Part shown: in pieces, positions 7,005 to 7,283 of the stretch
Numbering within the stretch: the first letter of the stretch is position 1
How the letters are laid out: every line of letters begins with the position of its first letter
Notes under the pieces: generated by a model
The model's database searches: none
The model's input: only the letters and a program-made list of their open reading frames with translations
Told to the model about the DNA's origin: nothing
Translations under genes and position numbers: made by a program
Source: Gammaproteobacteria bacterium
GTDB taxonomy: Bacteria; Pseudomonadota; Gammaproteobacteria; Pseudomonadales; Halieaceae
DNA length: 7,283 nt
Direction of reading: 5' to 3'
NCBI GenBank assembly: GCA_029859085.1
Contig: JAOUDU010000129.1
Coordinates: 1-7,283, forward strand

Positions 7005-7283
7005 TCAGGACCTGGATTTCCTGTTACCGGCTTTCGCCGGCGGCCGTTGCCCTGCCTGCTTTTTCTTTGCGGGCGGGCGTTTTGCGACGGATGCAGCCGC
7101 GGCTGGTTTCTTCGGCTTCTTTTTTGCCACTGTGCTTTTCTTTGGCTTTGGCTTTGGCTTTGGCTTTGGCTTTGGCTTGGGCTTGGGCTTGGGCTTGGGC
7201 TTGGGCTTTGGCTTGGGCTTGGGTTTTGGTTTGGGCTTGGGCTTGGTCCCGGCTTTGGCCGCAGCTTTCTTCCCGGCTGTTTT
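7005..7283 (-). CDS. C-terminal Lys/Pro-rich tail of an unidentified protein (partial)
   Basis: An open frame enters from the right edge and ends at TGA (7005-7007), leaving 92 visible residues with no start in the window. The order is a KTAGKKAAAKAGT lead, then 17 consecutive Lys-Pro dipeptides, then Lys/Ala/Pro-rich sequence including VAKKKPKKPAAAA and PPAKKKQAGQ, ending NRKSRS. No acidic residue occurs in the whole visible part, so it is extremely basic and surely disordered. Such tails occur on histone H1-like proteins, AlgP and phasins of the PhaF kind, where they bind DNA or other polyanions. The exact KP repeat here differs from the KPAA type of those proteins. The folded part, and hence the identity, lies outside the window. 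That it is a real gene is supported by the uninterrupted frame, the lack of stops and the 5-bp spacing to plsB. No function can be assigned. Confidence 0.75.
   Translation of the reverse strand, partial: KTAGKKAAAKAGTKPKPKPKPKPKPKPKPKPKPKPKPKPKPKPKPKPKKSTVAKKKPKKPAAAASVAKRPPAKKKQAGQRPPAKAGNRKSRS
7140..7247 (-). repeat. Hexamer tandem array coding for (Lys-Pro)17
   Basis: Eighteen 6-bp units in phase with the reading frame (AAG/AAA followed by CCA/CCC on the coding strand; the outermost unit at 7242-7247 ends in Thr). Two sub-arrays are perfect: six copies of CTTTGG (7140-7175) and five of CTTGGG (7176-7205), as read on the + strand. The remaining units (7206-7247) are mixed. Block-wise homogeneity of the silent third base points to recent unit duplication by slippage. 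Length variation between strains would stay in frame. Confidence 0.95.
7179..7241 (+). other. Potential G-quadruplex-forming strand
   Basis: The + strand carries nine GGG tracts starting at 7179, 7185, 7191, 7197, 7203, 7215, 7221, 7233 and 7239. The first five are separated by uniform 3-nt CTT loops, which satisfies the common G3+N1-7 rule. The + strand is the template strand of the gene here; the mRNA is C-rich. Folding is predicted from the motif alone. Confidence 0.6.

Noticed and set aside
7140..7247. CRISPR array or telomere-like repeat
   Set aside because: The period is 6 bp with no spacers, and the array is in phase with an open reading frame, so it is a coding simple repeat.
7091..7283. 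+ strand frame starting with a Met and running into Ala-Leu and Ala-Trp repeats, resembling a membrane or signal peptide
   Set aside because: It is the mirror image of the Lys-Pro hexamer array. The opposite frame gives a coherent basic tail, ends cleanly at a stop and sits 5 bp from plsB, so the - strand reading is preferred.

Overview
The window looks like a chromosomal piece from a GC-rich gammaproteobacterium. PbpG, GpsA and PlsB all match their Escherichia coli counterparts recognisably from memory, and the small membrane protein and two-RCK channel have a marine/pseudomonad-like flavour. This placement is an inference from protein resemblance only. There are no tRNAs, rRNAs, insertion sequences, CRISPR arrays or clear signs of recent transfer. 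Every base belongs to a gene or to a short intergenic gap, the longest being 121 bp.

Layout from left to right. The + strand holds the C-terminal part of a short-chain dehydrogenase (1-525) that resembles the dehydrogenase domain of peroxisomal multifunctional enzyme type 2. It runs convergently, 9 bp apart, into a block of genes that are all on the - strand. Read in their own direction (right to left) these are: the Lys/Pro-rich C-terminal tail of an unidentified protein entering from the right edge (7283-7005); plsB-type glycerol-3-phosphate acyltransferase (6999-4648); gpsA (4645-3641); a 127-residue membrane protein (3615-3232); a two-TM potassium channel with tandem RCK domains (3208-1499); and, after a 121-bp gap, pbpG, a periplasmic D,D-endopeptidase (1377-535).

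The first five - strand genes are separated by only 5, 2, 25 and 23 bp, so they probably form one transcription unit whose promoter lies beyond the right edge. GpsA makes sn-glycerol-3-phosphate and the PlsB-type enzyme acylates it, so those two genes encode consecutive first steps of phospholipid synthesis. The small membrane protein and the K+ channel follow directly and look like a functional pair. pbpG may be read from the same transcript or from its own promoter in the 121-bp gap, where no convincing promoter can be seen. The common theme is the cell envelope: membrane lipid, ion balance and peptidoglycan.

The most unusual piece of DNA is at 7140-7247, a hexamer array coding for an uninterrupted run of 17 Lys-Pro dipeptides. 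Its complementary (+) strand carries nine GGG tracts spaced like a G-quadruplex motif. No wholly new system is evident. The best candidates for follow-up are this array, the pairing of membrane protein and channel, and the channel's non-canonical selectivity filter.
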